Positions 32,384-43,789 of a stretch of DNA of 64,000 nt are shown piece after piece (positions within the stretch are counted from its first letter, which is position 1; the number at the start of each line of letters is the position of its first letter). The stretch comes from Lumbricus rubellus. Taxonomy: Eukaryota; Annelida; Clitellata; Crassiclitellata; Lumbricidae. The stretch is taken from assembly GCA_945859605.1 (NCBI GenBank), contig OX243817.1, forward strand, positions 34,684,968-34,748,967, read 5' to 3'. Below the pieces are notes generated by a model, which made no database searches, was not told where the DNA came from, and saw nothing but the letters and a program-made list of their open reading frames with translations. Made by a program: the position numbers and the translations under genes.

Positions 32384-32739
32384 GCAAGTTTGCTTCAAGA
32401 TATCGTTAATATTCAATAGCCTTTTGAATAGTTGAATTTTTAATTATAGAGCAAGATCATCATGGTTTCGCAAAAATAGTTAAACCTATTTTAGTGTCTC
32501 TGCTAAGTTGGAGTGACCGGTATTGAAAGATTCGACATCTCCATAATGCCTCTGGTAACATAAATAAGAAGAGTGAAGCTTATAAATGTACAAAAAGGGA
32601 CTAAATGAGAATTGAGAGTAGGCCTAATTGTAAATATTTGCGTACTTCACATCAGATACGCTTTCTTAGCTTTTGTTAGTCTTGGATGTCCCATTGAAGT
32701 GAAACTGAGCCTCGAAGAGGGGTTGGAAGCCGATTAAAT

Positions 32740-33340
32740 TTTGCATCGAAGTTCATCTGAAAGACTTGTACCCGATGAATGCAAGCAACAAAGAGGAATG
32801 TAAGGAGTTAGTAGTTACTGAAGGTAGAAAGGTGTGTTGGTGTTGAGGAAATTGTAGGTCAGACATGGTCAATTTGAATTTTTTACTGTACTGAACAGGA
32901 AGCCAGTGCAGCCGATGGAGTAGGACTAAGGAACTAGTTTGTATTAGAACGCTCAGCACAACCCGCGGTAAGTAGGCCTAGTTTTGGATGCGTTGCAGCC
33001 TGTTGAGCTCAGTGTCAGAGAGACCCAAAAAACGGCGTTAGCATAATCAAGGCGAGAGGAGACAGGAGATTGAGATATTTATTCATAATCAGGGCCGACC
33101 TTATGTGACGAATTGCCTGAATGTGATAGAAACAAGATAAAATTTACAAATGCTTGTTATGTGTGGTCGAAATATGAGCTTATTGTCTAGGGAAACTCCA
33201 GGTGTTTTGACAGTAGGCCTATAGATGACAGATGCGTAGCAGTGCGTGCAAGGTCAATTTTAGAAAGTGAAGTGAAAGAGCGACGCAAACAAAATTGATT
33301 TAAAATTGATGTTTTTACTATCAATTGTTTTGTTAAATTG
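32740..33340 (-). mobile_element. LINE 3' coding fragment in intron 1 of M3
   Basis: Read on the minus strand it contains L-H-W-L-P-V-Q-Y and, further upstream in the same direction, G-V-S-L-D-N-K-L with a later R-L-D-Y-A-N-A-V motif, in the order found at the end of CR1/Rex-like ORF2 proteins. It is frameshifted. The left part of the intron transposon present in M1 and M4 is missing here. Confidence 0.6.
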
Positions 33341-33399
33341 TTACGATCACTTTGCAGATGACTTTGTGATTGTCAATTTAAAAATAAACACTTAGGCCT

Positions 33400-33740
33400 A
33401 TTTAGGCTTCTCTTTGATACTTGTGACATTTTGGCATTTTGTCAGGTGACATTTTTTATTATGCCGTTTTGACACGTTTTGTCCATACCATTTTTGGTTC
33501 CTCGAGCTCGCACTTCTACAAGACAGCGCCGAGCCTTTTCTGCTGTGGGTCCCGCTATCTGGAATGGCCTCCCACTAAACTTGCGTCTTATGCCTAGACT
33601 AAATTCACCTGCTTTTTATAAGTTGCTCAAAACCTACTATTTTAGCTGTGGCTGAACTGGGAGCGCCTCTGAGTAGGTTTCTCGAAGAAGCGCTATATAA
33701 ATTCACGAAATGAATGAATGAATTTTGTCGCATGACATTT
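33400..33740. mobile_element. Right end of the intron transposon, split by a LINE tail
   Basis: GTGACATTTTGGCATTTTGTCAGG (33421 onward) and CATGACATTTTGCCAGTAGG (33730) match the right end of the elements at 10020 and 42113. Between them (33490-33724, plus strand) is the last stretch of a LINE ORF2 with CGCCGAGCCTTTTCTGCTGT, its tail GGGAGCGCCTCTGAGTAGG and (AATG)n. Confidence 0.75.
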
Positions 33741-33834
33741 TGCCAGTAGGCCCATTTAAATGATCGAATGGAGTGTTTGTACAGAGTCAGCGAAAGTATT
33801 ACTTAGAATAAAAGTAAAGCGTATTTTCTTCTAG

Positions 33835-35955
33835 GATTGCGATGAAGCTAACTCTGACGAACTCGAGAGGATCTGGTGTAGGTCTCTTCTTCAACGTTTA
33901 CTATGGAAGCACACAAGCACACAGTTTCTGCTGTGCGGTAGTTTCTCTGAGCTTCCTGCAGGTTATGTATTAACAAATTTTACAGACATTGACCGAATGG
34001 AAATCAACCCTAATATCATTGCAATACCTCGTGGCGTACCATTTGTCAGGAACTGTAGAGAAGAAATCCTTACTATTGATGCACGGGATACACGTCTGGG
34101 ATTCGTGCGATTGTTAAAGGAACATTCTAGCGATATCGGGTACTTCAAAATCAATCGAATGGGACGACTTGGGCCTACGAATGCGAGTGTAATGAAAGAA
34201 GAGGAAATAATGGAACATTTCAATGATGCTGTGAAAATTGACCCGAATGGCTTTGGTTTAGAACAACCAAAAATAGATAAAGTAATCGCAGTATTCTGTC
34301 CATATTGGCCATGTGAAGCGCAGGACTGGATAACAAGAAGTACTTTAAGCGGATGGCCAGATAAAAGTACAAAAGAACATATAGTACGAGGCGGATGCCA
34401 CTTCGTTGCAAAATCTTACTACACTGAACCCACAGACGACACTCAATGCAGATATTCCTTTTCTCAAGCAGAGATTGTTTTGATTCACAGCTGGAATGAC
34501 GTTCAGATGTACATTTACCACATTCTCCGTGTTATCAAAGGACGTATTATAACAATGTCATGCAAATCGGAAGAGAAAAGCGTCTTTCACAATTATCTTA
34601 TCAAGACGTTGATGTTGTGGGCTTGCGAAAATAATCCTGCAGAATTTTGGGCTGAGGAAAATGTTGAAGCTACAGTGAAAGAGTTGCTCTGTCAAACAAT
34701 TGAGTGTCTAATAGACAAAAATTGTCCACACTATTTTATATCAGGTCTCAACATTCTGGACTGTTCAGTTGATTCAGAAATTACCAGTGAAGTTTTCGAA
34801 CTGGAGCAGTTCATTAGCGCTGGTGTTTCGAGAATCATGGCCGATTTTCCGAAATTGGACGAGAAGATGATCATGCATGTGGAATTTTCTAAGGCACTGA
34901 TTATGTATTGGGGTTTATGTACATTTACTAACGGATATGTTGATCCATTGGATCCAGCGTTCGGAATATATAATTTTAGCGGCGCGTTTTTTTCACATGA
35001 CCTTTTGAATTACCCAGAACTTGGAAATCTTTCGAAAGGAATTATGGCCCATAAAAGGCTTCAGTCTTTGAATTCTCCAATACGAAGAAGGGCTAACGGT
35101 GCAAACATGTCCCCAATTGAACACTTCCGACTTTGCCTTGAAGAAGACAGTGACATACACTCAATATGGATGATTGATTTACAAGACTCTTTGCATGTGA
35201 ATATTGGAAGATTTGTGAACAAATGCATTTCAGAGGGTGCAAGTAGATATGGAAATAACACTTGCTGTTCTTATAGATTGATTGAGCGTGTATGTTGTTA
35301 CGAAAGGCTTCCTAAGCATTATCCTTTTCGATCGGCTTGGTACGAATTTGCAGTACTTCAAATAAATTCCATATCCAACTTAATTCTGACAGCCTTCAAC
35401 AAGTCCTACATAAACATATTAACAGCTATCAGCCGTTTATTTTGTGCAAATTTTTACCACACATATCTTCACAATTACCGAGCGACCTTAGACATATGCA
35501 GACAAACTCTTCACATGTTTGAATCTAAGAACTTTATCGGCCATTTTTTGGCACCATTTCTGAGTTGCGACGTGATGCCATTGTTTGACGAAAATATTCA
35601 GACAGTTTTTGGATTCGTATGTCTTTTTATTTGTGTCGGATATGAAAAGGAAATGAATCGTGGTAATCTGATCAGAATCGTTTCTCCTTTTACGAGTCCT
35701 TCCACTGGAAAGGAACGGATTTGTCGTCAGGGAAGTTCTCGACATTCTCAAATAATTTCTTCTCTTGTCGTTCAACTGTGTCCGTCAATGTTCTTCAGGT
35801 ACATTGGAGGGCATTGTGAGACACAGCTCGGCTTGAGCTACGAAAGCCTGTTTGATATGTCCGTATGCATATTACTATTAACTGGGTTTGATAAACGTCT
35901 AACGCCTCCATCGTTTTTGCTATTAAAGTTTGCTAGTTTCATTGCCATGGACTGA
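33835..35955 (+). CDS. M3: Mab-21-domain, cGAS-like family protein (main exon)
   Basis: The exon is open for 706 codons from a TTCTAG acceptor to TGA. The first in-frame ATG (33997) is the Met of the D-I-D-R-M motif, so a start there would cut off the GS motif. The real start must be upstream, probably in exon 1 at 32381. Motifs kept: C-G-S-F-S-E, D-I-D-R-M, D-T-R-L-G-F-V-R-L, a third Asp in K-I-D-K-V before C-P-Y-W-P, G-G-C-H-F-V and C-R-Y-S-F-S-Q-A-E. The TPR-like segment (F-Y-H-T-Y-L-H-N-Y-R-A) and L-F-D-E-N-I-Q-T-V-F-G-F are also present. The frame is complete and the triad intact, so it is a good candidate for a working gene. Closest to M1 and M4. Confidence 0.87.
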   Translation, partial: DCDEANSDELERIWCRSLLQRLLWKHTSTQFLLCGSFSELPAGYVLTNFTDIDRMEINPNIIAIPRGVPFVRNCREEILTIDARDTRLGFVRLLKEHSSDIGYFKINRMGRLGPTNASVMKEEEIMEHFNDAVKIDPNGFGLEQPKIDKVIAVFCPYWPCEAQDWITRSTLSGWPDKSTKEHIVRGGCHFVAKSYYTEPTDDTQCRYSFSQAEIVLIHSWNDVQMYIYHILRVIKGRIITMSCKSEEKSVFHNYLIKTLMLWACENNPAEFWAEENVEATVKELLCQTIECLIDKNCPHYFISGLNILDCSVDSEITSEVFELEQFISAGVSRIMADFPKLDEKMIMHVEFSKALIMYWGLCTFTNGYVDPLDPAFGIYNFSGAFFSHDLLNYPELGNLSKGIMAHKRLQSLNSPIRRRANGANMSPIEHFRLCLEEDSDIHSIWMIDLQDSLHVNIGRFVNKCISEGASRYGNNTCCSYRLIERVCCYERLPKHYPFRSAWYEFAVLQINSISNLILTAFNKSYINILTAISRLFCANFYHTYLHNYRATLDICRQTLHMFESKNFIGHFLAPFLSCDVMPLFDENIQTVFGFVCLFICVGYEKEMNRGNLIRIVSPFTSPSTGKERICRQGSSRHSQIISSLVVQLCPSMFFRYIGGHCETQLGLSYESLFDMSVCILLLTGFDKRLTPPSFLLLKFASFIAMD

Positions 35956-36119
35956 AAGAACTGTTGCAATACTTTTGATCCGTCGAATATGAAAAATCTT
36001 CGAAGCGGATGTTAATGTTTGTGCGGTTTGTCAATAAGAGCTATTATTCTTACAGCGCTATGATCTATTCAGTCACCTTGGGTTAGAGACTATAATACTT
36101 TAATTATAGGCCTAGGCCT
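35956..36119 (+). other. 3' flank of M3
   Basis: It matches the 3' flank of M1 in the same order and leads into the same pseudogene relic. Confidence 0.4.
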
Positions 36120-36300
36120 AAATAGAAAATAGTCAAACATTGAGGCGTCTGTGAAAGTGTTGCTCTATCAAACAATCTTGCGTCTAAATAGACAGGAAAT
36201 GTTTACATTATTTTATATTCGGTCTCAAACATTCTCGACTGTTCATTTGGCGCCGATGTTGTAAATGTTTTCCAACTGGAGCATTTCATGTGCATTTTTG
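36120..36300 (+). pseudogene. Short Mab-21 relic downstream of M3
   Basis: AGTCAAACATTGAGGCGTCTG corresponds to the V-E-A-S-V segment, and later parts to the decayed N-I-L-D-C-S segment, with frameshifts. It has the same start as the longer relic after M1 and is cut off at about 36300 by a tandem repeat array. Confidence 0.8.
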
Positions 36301-37190
36301 GCTGTCATTTTAATCAATTTGTACATAATTTCATTGCTAAAAGACATGGCTTAAGACTTTAATAGATGTTCTTTACACCATTGTTTGAATTTGTTGAATA
36401 TACATGCTTTAAATTTTTGATTTTAAGCTGTAGTCTTAATAAAACATTGCTGATTCTTTCATTCCCAAGAGATGTGGTATTATAGGACTTCAATAAATGT
36501 CCTTTGATTTCACTCCCTTTGTTTATTTTTTTATATTTTGTCCGCTGTAATGATAGAATTTTAATTTGTCATCTCGACAAAAAATTTCACGATTCCATTG
36601 CTGAAAAACATGGCTTCAATAAATGTACGCTCCAGTTTCTTTAGATTCATTGAATGTCCACATTGTAGCCTAATGGTAGCATTTTAAGCTGTCAGCTGAA
36701 TTTTTCCCCATTTTTTCATGCTGATAGTTAAGTAGACCTACGTTGAAGTTCAGGACTTCAGAGTGTTGCCTCCCAATTGCTTACAATTTTTGGAATTTCC
36801 ACACTTTGACCGAAACCTTTAATGCTGTCATATTAACTAAATTAGGCCTACTCATTGCGTCCGTTCTCAGAGACGTGGTCTTGGACTTCAATAAATGTCC
36901 CTTCCATTTGTTTAGATTTTTTAAAATTTCCATAGGCCTACCGTAATGGTAGCAATTCTAAGCTGTCGGGTTAAAAAATGCTCATGTTTCAATGCTGATA
37001 ACCATGGTCTAAGACTTCAGAATGTCGCCTCCCAATTAGACTGCTCAGTGCTTACCGTTTAATTTTTGGATTTGTGCACTGTGACCAAAAGCTGTCGTCT
37101 TAATAAAATTACTCAAGATATCAGTGCTGAGAGACTGGGTTTAAGATTTCAAAAATGCCCCCTGCGCTTGTTTAAGTTTGTTTTCGCATG
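36300..37190. repeat. Degenerate tandem array, period about 130 bp, about 7 units
   Basis: A block like GTGGTCTTAAGACTTCAATAAATGTCCC recurs at about 36345, 36475, 36610, 36745, 36875, 37005 and 37135. Between blocks come TTTGTTTA.ATTTTT, a TTTCCACA-like string, TAATGGTAGCATTTTAAGCTGTC and TTAATAAAA. Units are clearly diverged, so the array is old. Some units contain AATAAA-like strings, but nothing ties them to the transcription of M3. Confidence 0.85.
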
Positions 37191-37199
37191 TAGCGGTTT

Positions 37200-37605
37200 A
37201 TTACACTTTTACCTTAGACCTTAGTCCTTCCACGCACTTGTAGTGCATCGGGCGACACAGGTCCTCCACGTCACTCTATCCTCCGCAGCTGCCCTGGCCA
37301 CCTCCCACGTCATTCCGCCGTCCTCCAAGTCCTGCATCACCATGTCTCGCCAGGTCTTTCTGGGCCGCCCTCGTCTTTTCCTCCATCCAGTTGGAGTCCA
37401 ATCCATTGCCTGCTTCATGATTCTTTCTTCAGTCGATCTGTGTAGATGTCCCAACCACCGCAGACGCATTTTCTTCAGCATCTCTTCCAATTTCTCCATA
37501 GATGTTCTTTTCCTTGCGTCTTCATTTCTGATTTTATCTCTCCAAGTAATCCCCAGTATCCTCCTTTGCCATCTATGATGAGCTGCCTCCAGCCTCTTCA
37601 TGTTC
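37200..37605 (-). mobile_element. LINE ORF2 C-terminal fragment (126 aa open)
   Basis: The minus-strand frame 37221-37601 has the C-terminal signature common in RTE-like and related LINEs: R-R-I-L-G-I-T-W, L-R-W-L-G-H-L-H-R, R-G-R-P-R-K-T-W, then A-E-D-R-x-x-W and a Cys pair. The upstream reverse transcriptase is absent. The copy is 5' truncated. Confidence 0.8.
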
Positions 37606-38528
37606 GCGATTACACTATAGATATTTATAATATTTTATAAATCATTTCTTAAATATTGGTGGGATATAAGCATCTCCGTCTCCCACCACAAACATCGGGG
37701 GACCTCTTCTTGTCTCCCTAAGTCTCCGCCCATGGTACTATTGAAGCCTGTACGGAGGAAATTTTTTAAAATTTTTTGTTACATTTGGTGGAAATATCTT
37801 AGGGGAATTGTCCTATTGAAACGCCCGCGGATAAGACCGAGAAATGTCAGGGGAGAAAAGCCCGAATGGGAAGTAATGGAGAGATTGGCCGGATAAATTA
37901 TAGAGCGGTACGTATACGCCCATTTCTTTCGCAGCGTAGGCTATTTGTTTGGATACGCAGCATGTTTTGTTTGGCAACATGCCAGTTAAGGTGCAAACTG
38001 ACATACGAGAGCATAATGAAACTGCAATAAATAATTAATTGTTTAGTATCACGCGACTTTCTTTCCAGATCCAGCTGCAAAGAAATGTGTCATATACAAT
38101 TATACATGTTGGCCTATAATAATTATCAATCAATGCGCAGTGACCCGTATAACATCGTTGATCCTAACGCACCCATTACTACAGTATGTATACAGTTTAA
38201 ACAGAAGCAGGCTCTAGTAACTGACCAATACCCTATTCGCCAAAGAACCGGCTTAACAACAAGAGACGCAGCATTGTTGTCAAATGTACTTTCATTTAGA
38301 TAATCTTGCATGTACGCGCCTCCTCAATTGTCAGCACTCGCCTTGCATATGTAGTAACAAGCTCAGTAAAACACGTCTGTGATTGTTGCATTATGTTGCT
38401 TAGCGCAGGCACGCAGGTTCCGTGTCACCGCGCTCGAATACCGCCAGTCGTTCCTTATCGGATATTGGACCATCCTACTGCAACAGGCTTCAGCTGAATC
38501 TATCTGCTCTTGCATTAAAATAAGCCTA
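37606..38528. other. Noncoding, nothing recognised
   Basis: No conserved frame or repeat partner was found. Overlapping short frames on both strands near 38085-38500 are not supported by any domain. Confidence 0.35.
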
Positions 38529-38716
38529 CACAGGCGTACGAGGCGGGAATCTAGAGGGAGGCAAATGCCCCCAACTTTCGGGCAAGTCTGGTTTTTCGGG
38601 CAAACACAGACCCGAACGACTAAAAAAAGGGTCGTCAACTTTTTGGACAGATATATTTTTCGGGCAGAAGTTCAATCTTTGCCCCCCCCCCACTGATGAA
38701 ATCTCCCGTACGCCTA
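38529..38716. mobile_element. Probable small DNA transposon
   Basis: CACAGGCGTACGAGGCGGGA at the left and TCTCCCGTACGCCTATG at the right are imperfect inverted repeats. The interior has GACTAAAAAAAGGGTCGTC and a C run. A scrap with GGGGGAAGCATTTGCCCC and CTCCTACGCCTATG near 6270-6315 appears related, and the element at 29401 shares the GACTAAAAAAAG string. Confidence 0.55.
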
Positions 38717-38819
38717 TGTAAGCCTATGTAGTAAATATGCTCAATCGGCTTTAAGACGAGTTTGTATAGAGTAGCTAGATAGCTGTGTCTTTCATCTTCT
38801 TTGTCACATAGGCTACTCT

Positions 38820-38875
38820 CATAGGGGCGCGGCGGTGTAGTGGGTATGTTCGTTGCCTTGCAACCGGAGGGCGTC
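38820..38875 (+). mobile_element. SINE head fragment
   Basis: GGGGCGCGGCGGTGTAGTGG and GTTGCCTTGCAACCGGAGG match the tRNA-like head of the SINE at 6591. The rest is lost. Confidence 0.7.
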
Positions 38876-39011
38876 ACTGCGGCTGGTGTTATTGAGTGTT
38901 ATAACTCATGGTGTCACTCCCATCGATCTCCTCCAGCCTACCATACCGCAAAGGATCACTAGTACTGTCTTAAATCGCATGCCTTAAAGCTTTAGTTTTA
39001 TTGGGTTATAA

Positions 39012-39342
39012 CAGTGGTTCCCAACCTTTTGTGACTTGATGGCCAGTTTCTCTAAGTTGGAGGACACGGGGGCCACTATTTCTTAGTTGAAGGATATTAT
39101 GGGGCCACAAGGCTAAATTTTAATTAAGTAAAAGCATATAAAATTGATATAAGTGAATCAAAGTAAAACTTTTGATGTTATTTATAGACGTCAAAATAAA
39201 ATAATTTGTAATAGAAAATGATTAGGCTTTGTGTTCTATCCTCTCCAAACTGTGAATTTTTCATATATTTTTGTTTATTCTTTGAGAGATAAGGGCCATT
39301 TTTAAGGCCTGGCTGGCCACTTTTTGGGGTTGGGAACCACTG
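39012..39342. mobile_element. 331-bp non-autonomous hAT element with perfect 8-bp target duplication
   Basis: CAGTGGTTCCCAACC and its exact reverse complement GGTTGGGAACCACTG form the ends, and GGTTATAA occurs on both sides (39004-39011, 39343-39350). Subterminal GGCCA strings face each other. No coding capacity. Confidence 0.95.
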
Positions 39343-39437
39343 GGTTATAATGACGCCACTGTCCGCGGTGCAGTTCAAGGCTCATAACGTGTTATTAACA
39401 TCGCTCATGCTCATCCATGTCTGATTCACTACTATCA

Positions 39438-39610
39438 AAAGGTCAACTTCGAAAGGGCGACCATCAAAAGGGCGACTTTTCGAAATGGCGACCATCAAAA
39501 GGGCGACTGTTCGAAAGAGCGACCATCAAAAGGGCGACTGTTCGACTGTTCGAAAGGGCGACCATCAAAAGGGCGACTGTTCGAAAGGGCGACGATCAAA
39601 AGGGCGATCT
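39438..39610. repeat. Minisatellite, period about 31 bp
   Basis: About five units built from CGAAAGGGCGACCATCAAAA and GGGCGACTGTT, one of them with an extra TCGACTGT. Units are very similar, so the array is young. The related flank AAAAGGTCAACTT suggests that the unit arose locally. Confidence 0.9.
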
Positions 39611-39719
39611 ACAGATATGCCGAGTCTTACAATATCGCACTTAATAAGAGTTGAAATCGTGGATCTAAAATCCTAAATTGATGTCAATTATGACTAAACT
39701 AAAGATAAAACCGGCGAAT

Positions 39720-40448
39720 AGTTAGGTAGTTGGACAGCAGCTGGATCTTTGCACCTTTGGTCTTCTGTACCTATACCTACCTAATAAAAAAAAGCAGTGA
39801 GTGCAGGATTCGATATAATAATAATTATCCTTCATTCAACAATCCGGTTGACAGACCGCAAACGGTTACATTATTATGCAATTGAAACAATTCACAAGAA
39901 CACAGAATTAGGCTATATGTAGCCTACATAAATCCGTTGGTGTTCTGCATCCATACTCCTGTTGCAGCCAGCTGCAATGAGTTGCAGGCTACGACGGAGA
40001 CGTGGTTGGAGCAGTGGACATCAGCGCAGTCTCCAGTGCATCAGATGTAGTCGGGATAAAGGCGCCGATATCGAACACGGCACCGACAATTAGGACCAGA
40101 CATTGAACTTTATTAACGATTTTGATGCTGTGCGAGTTAGTCAATGCCATGCATTGTTCAACATGCTTGGTTAAAACATAGGATGCAAGCTGGATGCATG
40201 ACGTAGTCTCGGTCGGAACGTCAAAATGACACAAAAAAATACGGCCTTAGTTTATGAAAAACGGATGTGAATAACCCAAATTGAGGTAGTAACGGCGATA
40301 CAGAAGAAAATAATAGTCCTTGAAAACGACTGTTTACAGGAAACATAAGTCTGCAGTTAAACTAGAACTGCTATCAATGAGCTTAGCCTGCGCAGTGTGC
40401 GCATCGGTGTGTAAAAAAGACGAACGCAAGCACGCTGTACGGTATATA

Positions 40449-40482
<34 letters not shown>

Positions 40483-41585
40483 CCGGTATATATAATTATA
40501 TAACCATAACCATAATCATAACCATATCAAATCAAATCAAATCAAAATCAGTTTATTCTGAGAAAGAACAACATTCAAACAAACATAAAATTATAACCAA
40601 GGTAGACAGCAAAGGAAGATAGTACATATGAATAAAAATTAATGTTCATTGGACACCTTGATTGTATGAACGGTGAATACTCAGAAAGGGTCAATCAGAA
40701 AAAAAACAGGTCACGCTAACCTGGATAACCCATGAACGAAAAATGTAAATCAAGATGGTGAGGCTAGAGATATAAACAGAAAATATAAAATTTTAGAAAA
40801 TACCAGTGAAGAAATCAATGTGGCACAAGATCGCACAATATCACAAAAAACCTTTGGCAACAAGCCAAAAAACAACAACCTAAAAAAACACAAGCAAAAA
40901 ACCAAAACCAAAAAAACACCAAAAAAATCATCAACAAACAAAGGTCAGTAATGGCAACCTGAATCATTAGGCACATCTAATATAATAGTACTCAGATCGA
41001 AACAAAGGAACCAGAGGAAAAACACTGTAAACACCTTGGTAACTATATATTCAAATATTACTGAGTAGACCGATTACTAGTCGGAATAACCAGCACCGTA
41101 ATTAGGCTATACCAAGTGGGACATTATTTATTATCACTGGTTATACATCAATTTTAGCCATGGAAATTATCACAAATAACCCAGTTATACCCATCAGATC
41201 AGATGGACTCATCTGAATGCCTAATGGTTATAACATAGCCTATACATCAGATGATAGTAACCTTGGAAACCATAAATAAGAATGATCATGGGAAAATTCT
41301 GTGTTATGACCTGAAGTTTGAGCGATCAACTAGAATAGATGCTGAAAGAGATTGACTCATCATGGTTGGGTGTATAAGCTATATCTTGTACTAGCTGCAC
41401 TGAAGTAACAAAACACAAATTACTTAAGCAGAGCATTTATTTAGTTCGAAGAACATGTAGACACGTAGACAGTCTTTTTCCTGCTCAGATTGGTTCATTC
41501 GACTAACGCTTGTAGTCTTCAAATGACCGACTAGTTGCTATTGTTTAACATCAGTCGAATAGCCGGACAATTTGTGAAAATCTAA
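39720..41585 (+). promoter_or_regulatory. 5' flank of M4
   Basis: It is collinear with the M3 flank (31301-32380), except for a 741-bp LINE insertion at 40527-41267 and a long TA tract at 40441-40500. The proximal block ACACGTAGACAGTCTTTTTCC ... GACAATTTGTGAAAATCTAA is well conserved. Confidence 0.5.
40527..41267 (-). mobile_element. LINE 3' fragment with (GATTT)n tail
   Basis: Absent from the M1 and M3 flanks at the aligned position. AACCATA is present on both sides (40520-40526, 41268-41274) as a target duplication. In minus orientation the insert ends in ATAAACTGATTTTGATTTG, a (GATTT)n tail like that of the full-length LINE ending at 50992. No coding frame. Confidence 0.75.
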
Positions 41586-41588
41586 ATG
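41586..41588 (+). other. Presumed start-codon exon end and GC donor of M4
   Basis: ATCTAAATG/GCAAGTTGC, with an in-frame TAA before the ATG. Joins in phase 0 to the acceptor at 43789, giving M-E-S-D-E-D. Confidence 0.55.
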
Positions 41589-42112
41589 GCAAGTTGCTTC
41601 AAGATATTGTGAATATTCAATAGCCATTCGAATAGTCGAATTTTTAATTATATCATCTTTTCACAAAATCTTGAAACTTCCTCTAGTGTATTGAAAGATT
41701 CAACACATCCAATATGCCTCTTATAAAATAAATTAGAAACGTGAGGCTTAAAAATTTACGAAAAGAGACTAATTGAGATTTGAGTCTTTTTAAATGACCG
41801 CGTACTTCAGATTAGATAAGCTTTCTTAGCATTTTTTAGTCTTGGAACGCCGAGTCATTTGCGGGAAGCGTCGTAGCCTTCACGTCATCTTGAAGGGTGG
41901 CCAGTAAATCAACAAGCTTAATCGGCCTCTTTGAAACAGTCATTAACAATTGAATTTAAGGTTTTTCGGTTGTAACTAGGCACGGTAAGATATCTAGGCC
42001 TAGGCTACTTCAATTACAGGAAGCGGACAATAATAAGCAAAGACGTGAACTCTGGACTTGGCTTATAAGCTTAGGCTACATGTTATTGTGAAAGATAGGC
42101 TACACGCATTCA

Positions 42113-43725
42113 AAAGGTTGGAACGCGGTTCCATGACAAAATGTCATGCATGACAAAATGTCATGCATGGACAAAATTGCATGATGACAAAATGTCACCA
42201 GACAAAATTTTAAGTTACAGACAAATTGTCATAAGTATAAAAGCGTTCTTAGTTCTTTTTCCTTTCAGTGCAGGACTGTAGCCTACATCAGGCAACACAT
42301 CAGCCAACACAGCTTCTCCACTCTCCTCTGTCCATCGCCACCACGACAGTCACTGTACTCTCACATCATCTCCAGCCACTGTCGATCCTATCGGGTGGTT
42401 CCTTCCAATTCTTTCTTGGTCTTCCGTCCCACATTTCTTATCAGAAACCCATTTAACTGCTTGATAGGCTGATATCAGCAGCAAATAATTGGTTATCATT
42501 GCAGTAGTAGGCTAAATTATAGATAAAAAATAACGATGTAAACGAAATTTAATAAACGGTGAAAACGTCGTTTTATTAAAAAAATCCAAACGACAATTGC
42601 ATGTTAAACTGCATTTTAAACTTAAAAACCTCGTTTATGCAATTTCATCTTAATCGACAAATAACACAACTTTGATAGTAAGAAAAAATTAATTATAAGT
42701 GACATTTATCTGCAACAGTTAGTTTTTCTTAAAACTTTGATTTGATAAGAAATTGAGAAAATTAAAGGTACAGCCTATATTGAAATCTTTTCAAATTTAG
42801 CCTACATTGTTAACATAATTATGTCCACGTAAGTCCAAGCTGATCGACATAGTGCACCTAAATTCTAACCCAAAATAAGGGCTAGGCTATAGATGTTTAC
42901 TAAATTACACATCGCACTTAGAATTGTAGTTTATATAGGCCTAAGAAGTTTATATTAAAATAATCTTTATGTAATTCTCAAATCATGAGTTAAATAATTA
43001 AATAATGACACGTTAGCTGAATGCTGGAGCGTACGGTGTGAATTGTGAATGACAGGAATGTCAGAAAGAAAAAAAGGGAAATAGTAACAGACAGTAGGCC
43101 TAAATTAAATATAGTTTAAGAAAATTATAAAAAACGGAATAAAGCGATACGAAAAATAAAAAAAACTAAAAACGACGGTGTTGTGGAAAAACGAAAAAAC
43201 CCGTTTTAAACTATCATCATCATCATGATGATGATGATGATAGTTATTAAAATAAACACTTTAGGTTTTTGCTATTTAACCCATGTTAATTATATTTGGT
43301 TTATTTTAATAACTATAGTGTAGGCTAATCTCCAAATCAAAATCCTGGCTTTTCCATCGAAAGAGAGACATTGAAAGAGTTCTTAATACCAATGTTGTAT
43401 GATGTCTTGATAAAGTATATAACTAGAAACACTTGACATCAGCTACATGTGTATTCAGCATTATAGTAGTAGGGGGCCTACTAAGTAGCTAATTTGTCAG
43501 ATTTTGCTTTCTTCCTGTTTATACCATCGAAAATGTTTTGCTAAACTGTTGCGACCATTTCGCAGATGATTTTGGGATTGTGAATTAAAACCTATTTACT
43601 CTTTGATACTTTTGACATTTTGACATTTTGTCAGGTGACATTTTTATCATTTTGTCCGAGCCTTTTTGTCCATGACATTGTGTCGCATGACATCTTGCCA
43701 ATGGACCGATTGTAATAGTAGAATG
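42113..43725. mobile_element. DNA transposon in intron 1 of M4
   Basis: Same element as 10020-11600. The left end has TGACAAAATGTCATGCATGA repeated; the right end has GACATTTTGACATTTTGTCAGG and CATGACATCTTGCC. Boundaries come from comparison with the shorter M5 intron and are good to about 15 bp. The interior has a (CAT)n(GAT)n palindrome at 43212-43240, then an 18-bp inverted repeat at 43240-43257 and 43299-43316. Confidence 0.65.
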
Positions 43726-43789
43726 GAGTCTCTGTACAACGTCAGAGAGAGTAATATTTAGTATAAAAGTAAAGTGTATTTTCTTTTAG

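Noticed and set aside
33997..34005. ATG at 33997 as start of M3
   Set aside because: It falls inside the D-I-D-R-M motif and would remove the GS motif; the frame and homology extend to the acceptor at 33834.
36345..37140. AATAAA-like strings as functional poly(A) signals of M3
   Set aside because: They recur with the 130-bp tandem repeat and lie beyond the pseudogene relic, so their number reflects the repeat.
39438..39610. CRISPR-like array
   Set aside because: The repeat units are directly adjacent without unique spacers, and the context is eukaryotic.
39417..39676. Arg/Lys-rich frames of 63-75 codons
   Set aside because: They are translations of the 31-bp minisatellite.
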